DNA from: an uncultured Clostridia bacterium
GTDB taxonomy: Bacteria > Bacillota > Clostridia > Christensenellales > Pumilibacteraceae
DNA: 32,429 nucleotides
Assembly (NCBI GenBank): GCA_947066105.1
Contig: CAMSYM010000020.1
Location: 1 to 32,429 of the forward strand
Direction of reading: 5' to 3'
Positions 16,267 through 25,317 of the stretch are shown here, piece after piece; within the stretch, counting starts at the first letter, position 1; the number at the start of each line of letters is the position of its first letter. Both the position numbers and the translations under genes were made by a program. Under the pieces are notes generated by a model. That model made no database searches and was not told the origin of the DNA. It worked only from the letters and a program-made list of their open reading frames with translations.

Positions 16267-17856
16267 ATGAACGATTACGGAGTTTTAAAGAGCGGAACGG
16301 ATATTCGCGGCGTGGCGATCGCGTCCGAAGGTAAGCCCGCGTTGCTTACCGAGCAAGCCGTCGCCGATCTTGCGGGCGCGTTTGCGTTATGGCTGGTCGA
16401 GCGAACGGGCAAGCCGCGGTGCAAGATAGCCGTCGGGCGCGACAGTCGATTGACGGGCGAACTATTTGAAAAAACCATAGTGTCCGCGCTGAGCGATTGC
16501 GCGTTGGAGATATACGATTGCGGGCTGTTTTCCACGCCCGCGGCGTTCATGACGACCAAGTTGCCGTCTATGTCCGCCGACGGCGCGATAATGATAACCG
16601 CGAGCCATCATCCCAAGGACATCAACGGGCTTAAATTTTTTACCGCCGACGGCGGTGTGAACGGCGACGAGCTTAAACAGATAATCGCGCTCGCCGACGA
16701 GCAAAAGCGCATCAAGCCGTCGTCAAAGTCTATGGTCATCCGCCGCGACTATATGCGGCTTTACTGCGATACTCTTTCCGAAACCATACGAAAGGGTACG
16801 GGGCTTTTCATGCCGTTAAAGGGAATGAAGATAGTAGTCGACGCGGGACACGGTGCGGGCGGGTTTTTTGCCGATCGCGTGCTTGCGGCGCTCGGCGCGG
16901 CCGTATCCGCATCGCAGTTTTTGGAACCCGACGGAACTTTTCCCGCGCACCCGCCCAATCCCGAAAACGCGCAGGCTATGGACAGCCTTAAAACGCGCGT
17001 GATCGAGTCCAACGCCGATCTCGGCATAATTTTCGACGCCGACGTCGACCGTTGCGCGGTGGTAACGAAAGACGGGACGGAAGTCAACAGGTGCAGGCTT
17101 ATCGCGCTCGCCGCGGCAATGATATTGCCCGAACATCCCGGCGCGACGATAGTTACCGATTCGGTGACGACGGAAGGCTTGCGCAATTTTATAGAAAGCT
17201 TGGGCGGTGTGCAAAAGCGGTTCCGCCGCGGCTACCGCAACGTTATCGACGAAGCCAAGCGTTTATGCGACAGCGGCGTCGACGCTCCGCTCGCAATAGA
17301 AAGCAGCGGACACGTTGCGTTTGCCGAACATTATTTTTTGGACGACGGCGCGTATTTCATCGCCAAGATATTGATAGCGTTTTCCGATCTTTACAGGCAC
17401 GGCGGCGATTTGACCGATCTCATAGCGGGACTGGAAACGCCGCTCGAAGAGACCGATCTCAGGCTTAACTTCATAGGCGACGGCTGGCGTTCGACCGCCG
17501 AAAAAATAATATCGCGGTTAAACGGAATTGCGGAACGCATGTTAAAGCTTTCGCAGGATAATTACGAGGGCGTGCGGGCGTACGTATCGCATGCCGACGG
17601 GTATTTTATAGTGCGCACAAGCGTACACGACCCTGTTTTGCCCATATACATAGAATCGAACAAACCGAGCGGCGTATTGTTGATAGCGCGCTTTTTACAC
17701 TCGTTCCTGAACGGGTTTGCGGACGTGGATTGCGCGCCGCTCGAAGAGTTTATCCGAAATTATGTTCCGCCGCAAACGTCGGCTTCCGCCGAATACGTGG
17801 ATACCGACGAGTTCCGCGGATATGCGGGTGCGGACGACGACGAAACGGAATTTTAA
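16267..17856 (+). CDS. Phosphomannomutase/phosphoglucomutase-type alpha-D-phosphohexomutase
   Basis: Cytoplasmic interconversion of hexose-6- and hexose-1-phosphates, supplying activated sugars for polysaccharides. It has 529 residues. GRDSR is at 57-61, the phosphoserine loop TASHHPKDINGLK at 111-123 with Ser113, the metal loop DADVDR at 257-262, and ESSGH a little past 350. The C-terminal phosphate loop (RTSVHDP, then YIESN) is degenerate compared with the usual RxSxTEP. It is clearly distinct from the GlmM at the start of the window and resembles ManB-type enzymes. Its preferred sugar cannot be told. Transketolase follows after 30 nt and is probably co-transcribed. Confidence 0.87.
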   Translation: MNDYGVLKSGTDIRGVAIASEGKPALLTEQAVADLAGAFALWLVERTGKPRCKIAVGRDSRLTGELFEKTIVSALSDCALEIYDCGLFSTPAAFMTTKLPSMSADGAIMITASHHPKDINGLKFFTADGGVNGDELKQIIALADEQKRIKPSSKSMVIRRDYMRLYCDTLSETIRKGTGLFMPLKGMKIVVDAGHGAGGFFADRVLAALGAAVSASQFLEPDGTFPAHPPNPENAQAMDSLKTRVIESNADLGIIFDADVDRCAVVTKDGTEVNRCRLIALAAAMILPEHPGATIVTDSVTTEGLRNFIESLGGVQKRFRRGYRNVIDEAKRLCDSGVDAPLAIESSGHVAFAEHYFLDDGAYFIAKILIAFSDLYRHGGDLTDLIAGLETPLEETDLRLNFIGDGWRSTAEKIISRLNGIAERMLKLSQDNYEGVRAYVSHADGYFIVRTSVHDPVLPIYIESNKPSGVLLIARFLHSFLNGFADVDCAPLEEFIRNYVPPQTSASAEYVDTDEFRGYAGADDDETEF

Positions 17857-17886
17857 ATAAAGCATTTTCTTTAAAAGGAGAACAAG

Positions 17887-19914
17887 ATGACTAACGAAGA
17901 ACTCACCGTATCGACACTGCGCATGCTGTCCGTCGAGGCGATCGAAAAGGCAAAAAGCGGACATCCCGGCATATGCTTGGGCGCGGCGCCCATAGGCTAC
18001 ACGCTGTTCGCCAAGCATTTGAAGCACAATCCCAAAAATCCTAACTTTTTCGATAGGGACAGGTTCGTTCTTTCCGCGGGACACGGCTCGGCGCTGTTGT
18101 ATTCGCTGTTGCACATATTCGGTTACGGACTTACCAAGGAAGACTTGATGCGCTTCCGTCAACACTCGTCCAAAACGCCCGGACATCCCGAATACGGAGT
18201 AACGACGGGCGTGGAGGTTTCGACGGGTCCTTTGGGGCAGGGCGTCGCAAACGCGGTCGGGTTCGCGCTTGCCGAACGAATTTTGGAGCAAAAGTTCAAC
18301 CAACCCGATTGCAAGCTTATCGACCATTATACATACGCGCTCTGCGGCGACGGTTGCATGATGGAAGGTATCGAGAACGAAGCCGCATCGTTTGCCGGCA
18401 CGCAAAAACTCGGCAAGCTCATAGTTTTGTACGACAGCAATAAGATAACCATAGAGGGCAGTACCGATATAGCGTTTACCGAGGACGTGGGCAAGCGTCA
18501 TGAGGCGCTCGGCTGGCACGTCGTGCGCGTAAACAACGGCGAGAATATAGACGAGATATCGGCGGCGATCACGCTCGCAAAAGCCGAAAAGACCAAGCCG
18601 TCGTTAGTCATAATCAATACGACGATAGGCTACGGTTCGCCGCTTGCGGGTACGAGCGCATGCCACGGCGCGCCGCTCGGCTCTGAAAACATCAAAGCTT
18701 TGCGCAAAGCGCTCGGCTACAAGACAGCCGCTTTCGACGTTGCGCCCGCGGTAAGCGAGTTTGTTTCGTCGTTTGCGCCGACTTTCGCCAAGTACGAATC
18801 GGAATGGAACAAGACGGTCAAGGCGTATAAGACCAAGTATCCCGAGCTTTACGAAGAATTTCAAGCGTGGCGCAAAGGCAATATCGATTTCGAAGAACTC
18901 GACAGTATTTACGACAAGCCGCAAAAGGACGAGGCAACTCGCGCATCGTCGCACCGCATACTCAACGCTATTGCGGAGAAGTACCCGTTTATCATCGGCG
19001 GTTCGGCGGATCTCGCGCCGTCCAATCTCGTCGCGATAAAGGACGGCGGCGACGTGTCGGACGGACAATACGGGCGCAATATCCATTTCGGTATACGCGA
19101 GCATGCCATGGGCGCGATCTGCAACGGCATGTATCTGCACGGCGGTTTGTTGCCGTTCTGCTCGACGTTTACCGTATTTTCCGATTATATGAAAGCGGCT
19201 ATACGCATGAGCGCGCTCATGAATATTCCCGTAATGTACATACTTTCGCACGACAGTATCGGCGTGGGCGAGGACGGTCCTACGCATCAGCCGATAGAAC
19301 AGCTCGAAATGTTGCGGTCTATACCCGGAATAAAGGTATTCCGTCCCGCGGACTCGAAAGAGACCGCAGCGGCATACGAGTCGGCATGGACGGGCAAAAG
19401 CCCGACGGCGATCGTCACGTCGCGCCAAGCGCTCAAACAGCTCGACTGCACGGGCGTGGACGCGCTTTACGGCGGATATATAGTGGCGAACAGCGAAAAG
19501 GAAACACCCGACGTTATCCTTATGGCGAGCGGCTCGGAGCTGGGGCTTGCGATGGAAGCCAAGAAGAAACTGGCGCGTGAAGATATCGATGCGCGCGTCG
19601 TCAGCATGCCGTGCATGGAGTTGTTCGATATACAGACGGTAAAATACCGCGAATCCGTGTTGCCGTCGTCGGTGCGTGCGCGCGTCGCTATCGAAGCCGG
19701 ACGTTCGACGGGCTGGTATAAGTACGTCGGGCTGGACGGCGAGTTTTGCTGTATGGACATATTCGGCACTTCCGCGCCCGCAAACGTTATGTTCGAGGTG
19801 TGCGGGTTCAACGTCGATAACGTTATAAAACTCGCCAAAAAGACGATACGCACTTGTTCCAAAAACGAAGCGTTGTTCGGCAATGTCGCGGCGGAAGAAA
19901 ACGATGGTCAGTAA
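17887..19914 (+). CDS. tkt: Transketolase
   Basis: TPP enzyme of the non-oxidative pentose phosphate pathway that moves two-carbon units between sugar phosphates. It also sets the erythrose-4-phosphate supply used to start the shikimate pathway. Its 675 residues match the full-length form. His26 (SGHPG), His66 (SAGHGS), the TPP/Mg motif GDGCMMEG at 154-161 continuing to YDSN, the catalytic Glu405 in GIREHAMGA, and His467 in DGPTHQP are all present. AAAAGGAG (17873-17880) precedes the ATG. Its position after the aro operon fits a metabolic link to aromatic synthesis. It overlaps the next gene by 11 nt. Confidence 0.97.
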   Translation: MTNEELTVSTLRMLSVEAIEKAKSGHPGICLGAAPIGYTLFAKHLKHNPKNPNFFDRDRFVLSAGHGSALLYSLLHIFGYGLTKEDLMRFRQHSSKTPGHPEYGVTTGVEVSTGPLGQGVANAVGFALAERILEQKFNQPDCKLIDHYTYALCGDGCMMEGIENEAASFAGTQKLGKLIVLYDSNKITIEGSTDIAFTEDVGKRHEALGWHVVRVNNGENIDEISAAITLAKAEKTKPSLVIINTTIGYGSPLAGTSACHGAPLGSENIKALRKALGYKTAAFDVAPAVSEFVSSFAPTFAKYESEWNKTVKAYKTKYPELYEEFQAWRKGNIDFEELDSIYDKPQKDEATRASSHRILNAIAEKYPFIIGGSADLAPSNLVAIKDGGDVSDGQYGRNIHFGIREHAMGAICNGMYLHGGLLPFCSTFTVFSDYMKAAIRMSALMNIPVMYILSHDSIGVGEDGPTHQPIEQLEMLRSIPGIKVFRPADSKETAAAYESAWTGKSPTAIVTSRQALKQLDCTGVDALYGGYIVANSEKETPDVILMASGSELGLAMEAKKKLAREDIDARVVSMPCMELFDIQTVKYRESVLPSSVRARVAIEAGRSTGWYKYVGLDGEFCCMDIFGTSAPANVMFEVCGFNVDNVIKLAKKTIRTCSKNEALFGNVAAEENDGQ

Positions 19915-20485
19915 ATTTTTCGCGTTTCTCGACAGAATGAAGCTCATCGACAGGTGGGCGCTCATGCGCAATACCGCCGTCGAGGACGTGGCGCAACATA
20001 CCATGCAGGTCGCTATGATAGCGCATGCTCTGTGCGTTATAGAAAACGCGTTGTACGGCGGCAAGCTCGATGCGAACCGTGCGGCGGTGCTTGCGCTGTA
20101 TCACGAAAGCGCGGAGGTCGTCACCGGCGATCTTCCGACGCCCGTCAAATATTACGATCAAGCAATAAACCGCGCGTACAAGAATATCGAAAGCAGGGCG
20201 GAGCAAAAGCTTATAGACACTTTGCCCGACGAACTGAAAAACGCTTTTGCGCCGTTTGTTAAGGCGGATAAGGGCGAGCGCGAATACGATTTTGTCAAGC
20301 GCGCGGATAAACTCAGCGCATTGATAAAATGTGTGGAGGAACTCGCCGTCGGCAACAACGAATTCAAAAATGCGTACGATGCTACTTTAAAAAGCTTGCA
20401 AGACGTATCGGAAAGGTCGGTGAAATATTTTATGGATACGTTTATCCCCGCATACTCGATGAGTTTGGATTACCTGCTCGATTAA
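19904..20485 (+). CDS. yfbR: YfbR-like HD-domain 5'-nucleotidase
   Basis: Probable deoxyribonucleoside 5'-monophosphate phosphatase of the YfbR family. Its 193 residues align along their whole length with my recollection of E. coli YfbR, including LKLIDRWALMRN near the N-terminus, TGDLPTPVKY at 74-83 and EELAVGNNEF at 145-154. Metal ligands His32, His67 and Asp135 are kept, but the paired Asp of the HD motif is Glu68 (YHES instead of YHDA). ATG 19904 is chosen because the protein then begins at the same place as E. coli YfbR and GGAAG (19893-19897) precedes it. An ATG at 19883 would add seven residues. It overlaps tkt by 11 nt and is last in its unit. Confidence 0.9.
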   Translation: MVSKFFAFLDRMKLIDRWALMRNTAVEDVAQHTMQVAMIAHALCVIENALYGGKLDANRAAVLALYHESAEVVTGDLPTPVKYYDQAINRAYKNIESRAEQKLIDTLPDELKNAFAPFVKADKGEREYDFVKRADKLSALIKCVEELAVGNNEFKNAYDATLKSLQDVSERSVKYFMDTFIPAYSMSLDYLLD

Positions 20486-20525
20486 ATATTATACGTACAC
20501 CGTGATTACGGATACTTGACAGCAT

Positions 20526-20560
20526 AAAAAACGATAGGATATAATGTCCTATCGTTTTTT
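20526..20560. terminator. Bidirectional intrinsic terminator between convergent units
   Basis: Perfect 14-bp stem 20526-20539 / 20547-20560, AAAAAACGATAGGA against TCCTATCGTTTTTT, with a 7-nt loop. Runs of A and T on both sides serve yfbR on the + strand and degV on the - strand. Confidence 0.95.
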
Positions 20561-20581
20561 AACGGATGATTTATATGTGAT

Positions 20582-21448
20582 TTATTTTTCCGTTCGGGTG
20601 TCGCCGGTGAAGAACAGGGCGACCGTTCCGGGTCCCGAATGACTGCCTATCACGTAGCTCAATGGGATTATTTTAACGGGCAGTCCGAATTTTGCCGTAA
20701 TTTCGTCGGCAACGTACTTTGCGTCGTCGTAGCAATCGCCGTGCGTGATATATACGACGTCGCTCTCCTTATTATACCGCTCTTCCATTTTATCGACGAG
20801 CGCTTTGAGCGATTTTTTTCTGCCTATCACTTTTTTGATCGGTACGAGCCGACCGAGTTCGTCGACGTGAAGTACGGGTTTGATGTTGAGCATATTGCCG
20901 AAAAATGCGGAGCCTTTGCTCAATCTTCCGCCTCGCGCCAAGTATTTCAGATCGTCGACCACAAAGTAGTGGATAACGCGGTCGCGTATCTCTTCGGCGT
21001 AAGCGCATGTTTGATCGAATGTCGCGCCGGCGTCGCGTTTTTGTGCGACGAGAGTTACGAACAAGCCTTCGCCGCCGGACGCGCACTTTGAATCCACTAC
21101 GCAAATTTTACGGTCGCTCGACGCGTTGAGCTTTTCGGCGACGCGCTTGAAGTTTTCGTAAGTTCCCGAAAGCGCGCCCGCAAACGACAAATACAATACG
21201 TCGTTGCCGCCGGCGGTGAGTTGTGTCAAAAAGCTTTCCGCCGTTTCTTCGTTGATCATCGAAGTGCTTGTTCGCGCGCCGTTGCGCATCGCGTCGTAAA
21301 ACTCGTGAAATTGAAGCGCATTGGCTTCGTCTTTGCCGTAGCCGACGTCGTTGACAAAATACATCATGTCGAGCGAAAGCACGTTCATGCTACGCAACAT
21401 TTCTTTTGTGAGATCGCACGTGCTGTCGGTGGCGATAATAAAACTCAT
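20582..21448 (-). CDS. DegV family fatty-acid-binding protein
   Basis: DegV/FakB-type protein that holds a fatty acid, in known members handing it to the kinase FakA for phospholipid synthesis. It has 288 residues. TDSTCDL (7-13), RTSTSMIN (59-66), SGTY (94-97), the LKYLARGGRLSKG stretch and the C-terminal SHSGPGT are the conserved family pockets. A GAGG ribosome site lies 5 nt before the ATG (- strand). It lies 47 nt behind the GNAT gene and appears to be the last gene of the argF unit. A link to arginine synthesis is not evident. No fakA is in the window. Confidence 0.93.
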   Translation of the reverse strand: MSFIIATDSTCDLTKEMLRSMNVLSLDMMYFVNDVGYGKDEANALQFHEFYDAMRNGARTSTSMINEETAESFLTQLTAGGNDVLYLSFAGALSGTYENFKRVAEKLNASSDRKICVVDSKCASGGEGLFVTLVAQKRDAGATFDQTCAYAEEIRDRVIHYFVVDDLKYLARGGRLSKGSAFFGNMLNIKPVLHVDELGRLVPIKKVIGRKKSLKALVDKMEERYNKESDVVYITHGDCYDDAKYVADEITAKFGLPVKIIPLSYVIGSHSGPGTVALFFTGDTRTEK

Positions 21449-21495
21449 GATTACCTCGCGTTATTTAATATAGTCGTCTTTGGTAAATATCTTTA

Positions 21496-22023
21496 CTATT
21501 GTAAAAATGCGGGGGAAAGATCGACGCCAGATTCTTCGTCGAATTCGAGTACGAACAGCGCTCTGACGTACCCGCGGTCGAACGTGGTGGAATGTACGTA
21601 GAACTGTTTGCCGTAGTAGTAGCGGGCGAGTCGGTAGTATTTGGAATTGGTATGGAGCGCGATCGCTTTCGCGCCGTTGTCGCGAGCGTACATTACCGCC
21701 GCATCGAGCAGTGCGGAACCGAGTCCCGTATTGCTTATTTTGGGGCTTACGCCGAATCTGTAAACGTACCAGAGATCGTCGGACAGTTTTTTTATGCGTA
21801 TCGCCCCGACAAGCTCGCCGAACCGTTCGACGACGAATACGGCGTTTTGACGTATGTCGTCGAGCGTCGTTTCGATAGTTTCTTTAAGCGCCTTTACTTC
21901 GTACTTAACGTGAAGATCGTCTTGATAAAGCGAAAACGATTCCTTGGTCACTTTGAGTACCGCGTCGGTATCGTTATCGGTCGCGCGGCGTATAGCGAGA
22001 TATGTAGAAGTTTTTGCGGACAC
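21496..22023 (-). CDS. GNAT family N-acetyltransferase
   Basis: Acetyl-CoA-dependent acyltransferase of unknown substrate, 175 residues. The acetyl-CoA site is RFGVSPKISNTGLGSALLDAA at about 91-111, where TGLG stands for the usual Q/RxxGxG/A loop. A beta-strand with GAIRIKKL precedes it and ALHTNSKYYRLARYYYGKQF follows, matching GNAT motif B. The start is a GTG only 2 nt past the argF stop, so translation is very likely coupled to argF. It may act in arginine metabolism because of this position, but it does not resemble ArgA or ArgJ enough to say so. Confidence 0.83.
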   Translation of the reverse strand: MSAKTSTYLAIRRATDNDTDAVLKVTKESFSLYQDDLHVKYEVKALKETIETTLDDIRQNAVFVVERFGELVGAIRIKKLSDDLWYVYRFGVSPKISNTGLGSALLDAAVMYARDNGAKAIALHTNSKYYRLARYYYGKQFYVHSTTFDRGYVRALFVLEFDEESGVDLSPAFLQ

Positions 22024-22025
22024 CG

Positions 22026-22970
22026 TTATTTACCCATCAGCAGGCACATGACCGCTTTTTGTACGTGCAAACGGTTTTCCGCTTCCTGGAACACGACCGA
22101 TCGCGTGGAATCTATTACGTCCGCGGTGACTTCCTCGCCGCGGTGTGCGGGCAAGCAGTGCATGAACACGGCGTCCTTGTCCGCCATAGCCATGACGTCC
22201 GCATTTACTTGGTAGGGCATGAGCGCCTTTTCCTTGGCGGGATCCTTGGCTTGTCCCATGGAAAAGAATACGTCGGTATACAGTACGTCCGCGCCCGTCG
22301 CCGCTTCTTCGACGCTTTCGGTAACGGTGACGTTGCCGAACTTTTGCGCCGTCGCCGTGATCTCGGGATCGGGCGAAAAGCCTTTGGGCGAGCAAATGCA
22401 AACGTTCATGCCCGTTTTTGCGCCGGCGAGCATGAGCGAGTGCGCCATATTGTTGCCGTCGCCGAAATAGGCGAGCTTTATGCCGTTTAGATGCCCGTAT
22501 TTTTCGTAAACCGTAAATATATCGGCAAGCGCTTGACAGGGGTGGAAATCGTCCGTCAAGCCGTTGATGACCGAAAACTTGCCGTATTTGGCGAGATCTT
22601 CCACGTCCGATTGTTTAAACGTACGGATCATCACGCCGTCGATACCGTAATGCGAAAGCACGCAGGCGGTGTCGTGGATCGTTTCGCCGCGACCGAGTTG
22701 TATATCGTTGCTCGAAAGAAACAACGAGTGTCCGCCGAGCTGGTGCATGCCCATTTCAAACGAAACGCGCGTGCGGGTGGACGATTTGGAAAATATCATC
22801 GCGAGCGTTTTGCCCTTTAAATATTCGTGCTTTTTGCCTTTCGCAAACGCGTTTTTAAGCGAACTCGAAAGGTGCAGTATCTCGTAAATATCTGCGGCGG
22901 AATAATCCAGCAGATTAAGCAAATGCTTATGTTCTATTTTGCCTTTGGCTTTATATGACGAAACGTCCAT
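22026..22970 (-). CDS. argF: Ornithine carbamoyltransferase
   Basis: Makes citrulline from ornithine and carbamoyl phosphate. It has 314 residues. The carbamoyl-phosphate loop STRTR is at 64-68, HPCQ at 143-146 and the ornithine-side HCLPAHRGEE at 271-280. All are intact, and the HCLP form marks an OTCase rather than an aspartate carbamoyltransferase. AAGGAG lies 4 nt before the ATG (22975-22980 on the + strand). It has its own promoter and is separated from argD by a terminator, so it can be expressed apart from argCBD. The biosynthetic role is inferred from the neighbouring arginine genes. Confidence 0.96.
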   Translation of the reverse strand: MDVSSYKAKGKIEHKHLLNLLDYSAADIYEILHLSSSLKNAFAKGKKHEYLKGKTLAMIFSKSSTRTRVSFEMGMHQLGGHSLFLSSNDIQLGRGETIHDTACVLSHYGIDGVMIRTFKQSDVEDLAKYGKFSVINGLTDDFHPCQALADIFTVYEKYGHLNGIKLAYFGDGNNMAHSLMLAGAKTGMNVCICSPKGFSPDPEITATAQKFGNVTVTESVEEAATGADVLYTDVFFSMGQAKDPAKEKALMPYQVNADVMAMADKDAVFMHCLPAHRGEEVTADVIDSTRSVVFQEAENRLHVQKAVMCLLMGK

Positions 22971-23027
22971 GTTACTCCTTGATCGCGCCGTGAAATGATT
23001 CGGCGGAAATTACATAAATAGATACTT

Positions 23028-23056
23028 ATTATATCATTAATTATCAAAATATGCAA
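23028..23056 (-). promoter_or_regulatory. Promoter of argF-GNAT-degV
   Basis: On the - strand TTGCAT (23056-23051), 17-bp spacer, TATAAT (23033-23028). The leader is about 50 nt. No convincing ARG box was found by eye. Confidence 0.8.
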
Positions 23057-23070
23057 GCAAAACGTAAACG

Positions 23071-23106
23071 AAAAACGCATTTTCGGGGTTTTTGCCGAAA
23101 ATGCGT
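23071..23106 (-). terminator. Intrinsic terminator between argD and argF
   Basis: Perfect 12-bp stem 23106-23095 / 23086-23075 with an 8-nt loop. On the - strand it is followed by a T-run (23075-23071), so it ends transcripts coming from argD. The + direction has no T-run. Confidence 0.85.
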
Positions 23107-23131
23107 CGATAAGTTTTCCTTAGCTGTACCG

Positions 23132-24328
23132 TTACATGACGTTTGTCGCCGCAAATACTTCGTCGAGCGCGGTGATAAGTCCGTCTATTTGTTCTTTAGT
23201 TATAGTGAGCGGGGGAACGAGCCGTATAGTGTTGTTGCCAGCGACGTTGACAAGATAGCCGCGTTCGCGCAGTTTGCCTTCGATCGCGGCGGCGGGCAGT
23301 TTGTCTGTAAGCTGTATGCCGCGCATCAGTCCTTTGCCGCGTATGTCGGAAATAAAATTGTATTTGGAAAAATGCGCGAGCCGTTCGCCCAAGTATTCGC
23401 CGACGTCTGCAGAGCTTTCCAAAAGTCCGCCGTCGGTAAGGATCTCCAAGACTTTATCTGCCGCGGCGCAAACCAACGGATTGCCGCCGAACGTCGAGCC
23501 GTGATCGCCGAGCGCGAACGCCGTTCCCACCTCTTCGGTGGCGATGCAAGCGCCCATGGGCAAACCTCCGGCTATGCCTTTGGCGAGCGTCACTATATCG
23601 GGCTTTACGCCGAAATGCTCGACGGAAAGCAGTTTGCCTGTTCTGCCCATGCCCGTTTGTACTTCGTCGACGATAAACAACACGCCTTTCGATTTGCACA
23701 GCGCGTACGCGTTGACCAAAAAGTCGTTGGGAAACGGACGCACGCCGCATTCGCCCTGTATGGTTTCGAGCATTACCGCGCCGACGTCGTCGGTGAGCTT
23801 GGCTTTAAAGTCGTCGAAGTCGTTGTATTTAAAGCTGTCGAAGCCGGTAGGCAGCGGGGCGTATACGCTGTGTTGATTCTCGTTGCCCGTTACCGTGAGC
23901 GTTGCGAGCGTTCTGCCGTGGAACGCGCGTTCGGCGGAAAGTATGCGCTTAAAGCCGCCGTGATTTTTGAAGTACCGTCGCGCGAGCTTGATCGCGCATT
24001 CGTTGGCTTCCGCGCCCGAATTGCAAAGAAAAACTCGCGAAAATCCCGTCACATCGCATAAGCGAGAAATATATTTCGACTGTATTTCGGTGTAATAATG
24101 GTTGGATACGTGGATAAGCTTATGCACTTGCGCGCATACCGCTTGCGTGTATTCGGGGTGGTCGTAGCCGAGAATGTTGCTGGCGATGCCCGCCACGAAA
24201 TCGACGTATTCGTTGCCGTTTATGTCGTAAAGACAGTTGCCTTTTCCGTGGTCGAGTACAAGGCTGTCTCGCGAAAATACGGGCATGTAGTGAGCGGCTT
24301 CCGCTTCTTTGATCTTATTGAAATTCAT
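23132..24328 (-). CDS. argD: Acetylornithine aminotransferase
   Basis: PLP enzyme that converts N-acetylglutamate semialdehyde to N-acetylornithine. Its 398 residues are the usual length. SGAEANE (104-110) binds the cofactor phosphate, AFHGRTLATL (135-144) and DEVQTGMGRTG (221-231) are class-III signatures, and Lys250 in TLAKGIAGGLPMG is the Schiff-base lysine. AGGTG lies 4 nt before the ATG. A gap of 104 nt separates it from argB without a visible terminator or promoter. The context with argC and argB favours ArgD over other class-III aminotransferases. Confidence 0.95.
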   Translation of the reverse strand: MNFNKIKEAEAAHYMPVFSRDSLVLDHGKGNCLYDINGNEYVDFVAGIASNILGYDHPEYTQAVCAQVHKLIHVSNHYYTEIQSKYISRLCDVTGFSRVFLCNSGAEANECAIKLARRYFKNHGGFKRILSAERAFHGRTLATLTVTGNENQHSVYAPLPTGFDSFKYNDFDDFKAKLTDDVGAVMLETIQGECGVRPFPNDFLVNAYALCKSKGVLFIVDEVQTGMGRTGKLLSVEHFGVKPDIVTLAKGIAGGLPMGACIATEEVGTAFALGDHGSTFGGNPLVCAAADKVLEILTDGGLLESSADVGEYLGERLAHFSKYNFISDIRGKGLMRGIQLTDKLPAAAIEGKLRERGYLVNVAGNNTIRLVPPLTITKEQIDGLITALDEVFAATNVM

Positions 24329-24432
24329 TGTTCACCTGTTTATGCTTTATTTGCCATCGGGTGTTTAGATCGGCGTTATCGGCGCGGTCGTTCGTAAGGA
24401 TACGCCGTTTGCGCGGCGGACGTTGCGGCGCG

Positions 24433-25296
24433 TTACGCTTCTATCATCGTTCCGACTCCGTCGTCGGTAAACAGCTCCAACAGTATGGAATGGGGGAGCG
24501 TTCCGTTCAGCACGAACACGCTGTTTATGCCGCGCTCTATCGCGTCGATACAGCTGTTTGCTTTGGGGACCATGCCGCCCGAAATCGAGCCGTCGGCTAT
24601 CATTTTGCGCAGCTCGGATACCGAAATGCGGTCGATGAGCGTTTCCGCTTTGTCTTTGTTCGCCATTATGCCGTCTATGTCGGAAAGGAACAACAGCTTT
24701 TCGGCGTGCATCGCCGCGCCGATAGCCGCCGCCGCAACGTCCGCATTTACGTTATAGCTGTTGCCGTCTTCGTCGGTGGCAATGGACGCGATCACGGGGA
24801 TAAATTCGTCCTTGGCGAGAATTTCCAAAAGCTTGGCGTTTATTTCGGTTATCTTGCCGACGTAGCCGAGCGCGGGGTCGAGCTTTTCCGCTTTTATAAG
24901 TCGCGCGTCCTTGCCGCAAAGTCCTATCGCTTTTACGCCAATGGAGTTGAGCTCGCCGACGATGTTTTTGTTTATCTTGCCGCAAAGTATCATTTGCGCC
25001 ACTTCCATGGTCTGTTCGTCGGTGACGCGCATGCCGTTTTTGAATTGCGGTTCTATGCCCAGCCTGCCGAGCAGTTTGTTTATTTCGGGACCGCCGCCGT
25101 GAACGAGAATAGGGTTAACGCCGACTATTTTGAGCGCGGCGATGTCTTGAAGTATGGTCGTCGTGACCGCTTCGTCGTTCATGGCGTTGCCGCCGTACTT
25201 GACGACTATGGTTTTTCCCGTGTACTTGCGTATGTAGGGGAGCGCTTCGCAAATGATCTCCGCGCGCTCGATCGTCGATTTAAAACTGTCTTTCAT
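24433..25296 (-). CDS. argB: Acetylglutamate kinase
   Basis: Phosphorylates N-acetylglutamate, usually the controlled step of arginine synthesis. It has 287 residues. KYGGNAM (33-39), VHGGGPE (65-71) and the C-terminal SGGMVPK are the kinase signatures. An extra N-terminal helix ending in EALPYIRKYTGKT is present. This helix is typical of hexameric, arginine-inhibited forms and missing in the E. coli type, so feedback inhibition by arginine is expected. The start lies 21 nt behind argC with a modest GGAAG site. Confidence 0.96.
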   Translation of the reverse strand: MKDSFKSTIERAEIICEALPYIRKYTGKTIVVKYGGNAMNDEAVTTTILQDIAALKIVGVNPILVHGGGPEINKLLGRLGIEPQFKNGMRVTDEQTMEVAQMILCGKINKNIVGELNSIGVKAIGLCGKDARLIKAEKLDPALGYVGKITEINAKLLEILAKDEFIPVIASIATDEDGNSYNVNADVAAAAIGAAMHAEKLLFLSDIDGIMANKDKAETLIDRISVSELRKMIADGSISGGMVPKANSCIDAIERGINSVFVLNGTLPHSILLELFTDDGVGTMIEA

Positions 25297-25317
25297 TGTC
25301 TTACTTCCGAATGGTTT

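Noticed and set aside
22971-23060. ARG box near the argF promoter
   Set aside because: The AT-rich stretch has only loose resemblance, not enough for a claim by eye.
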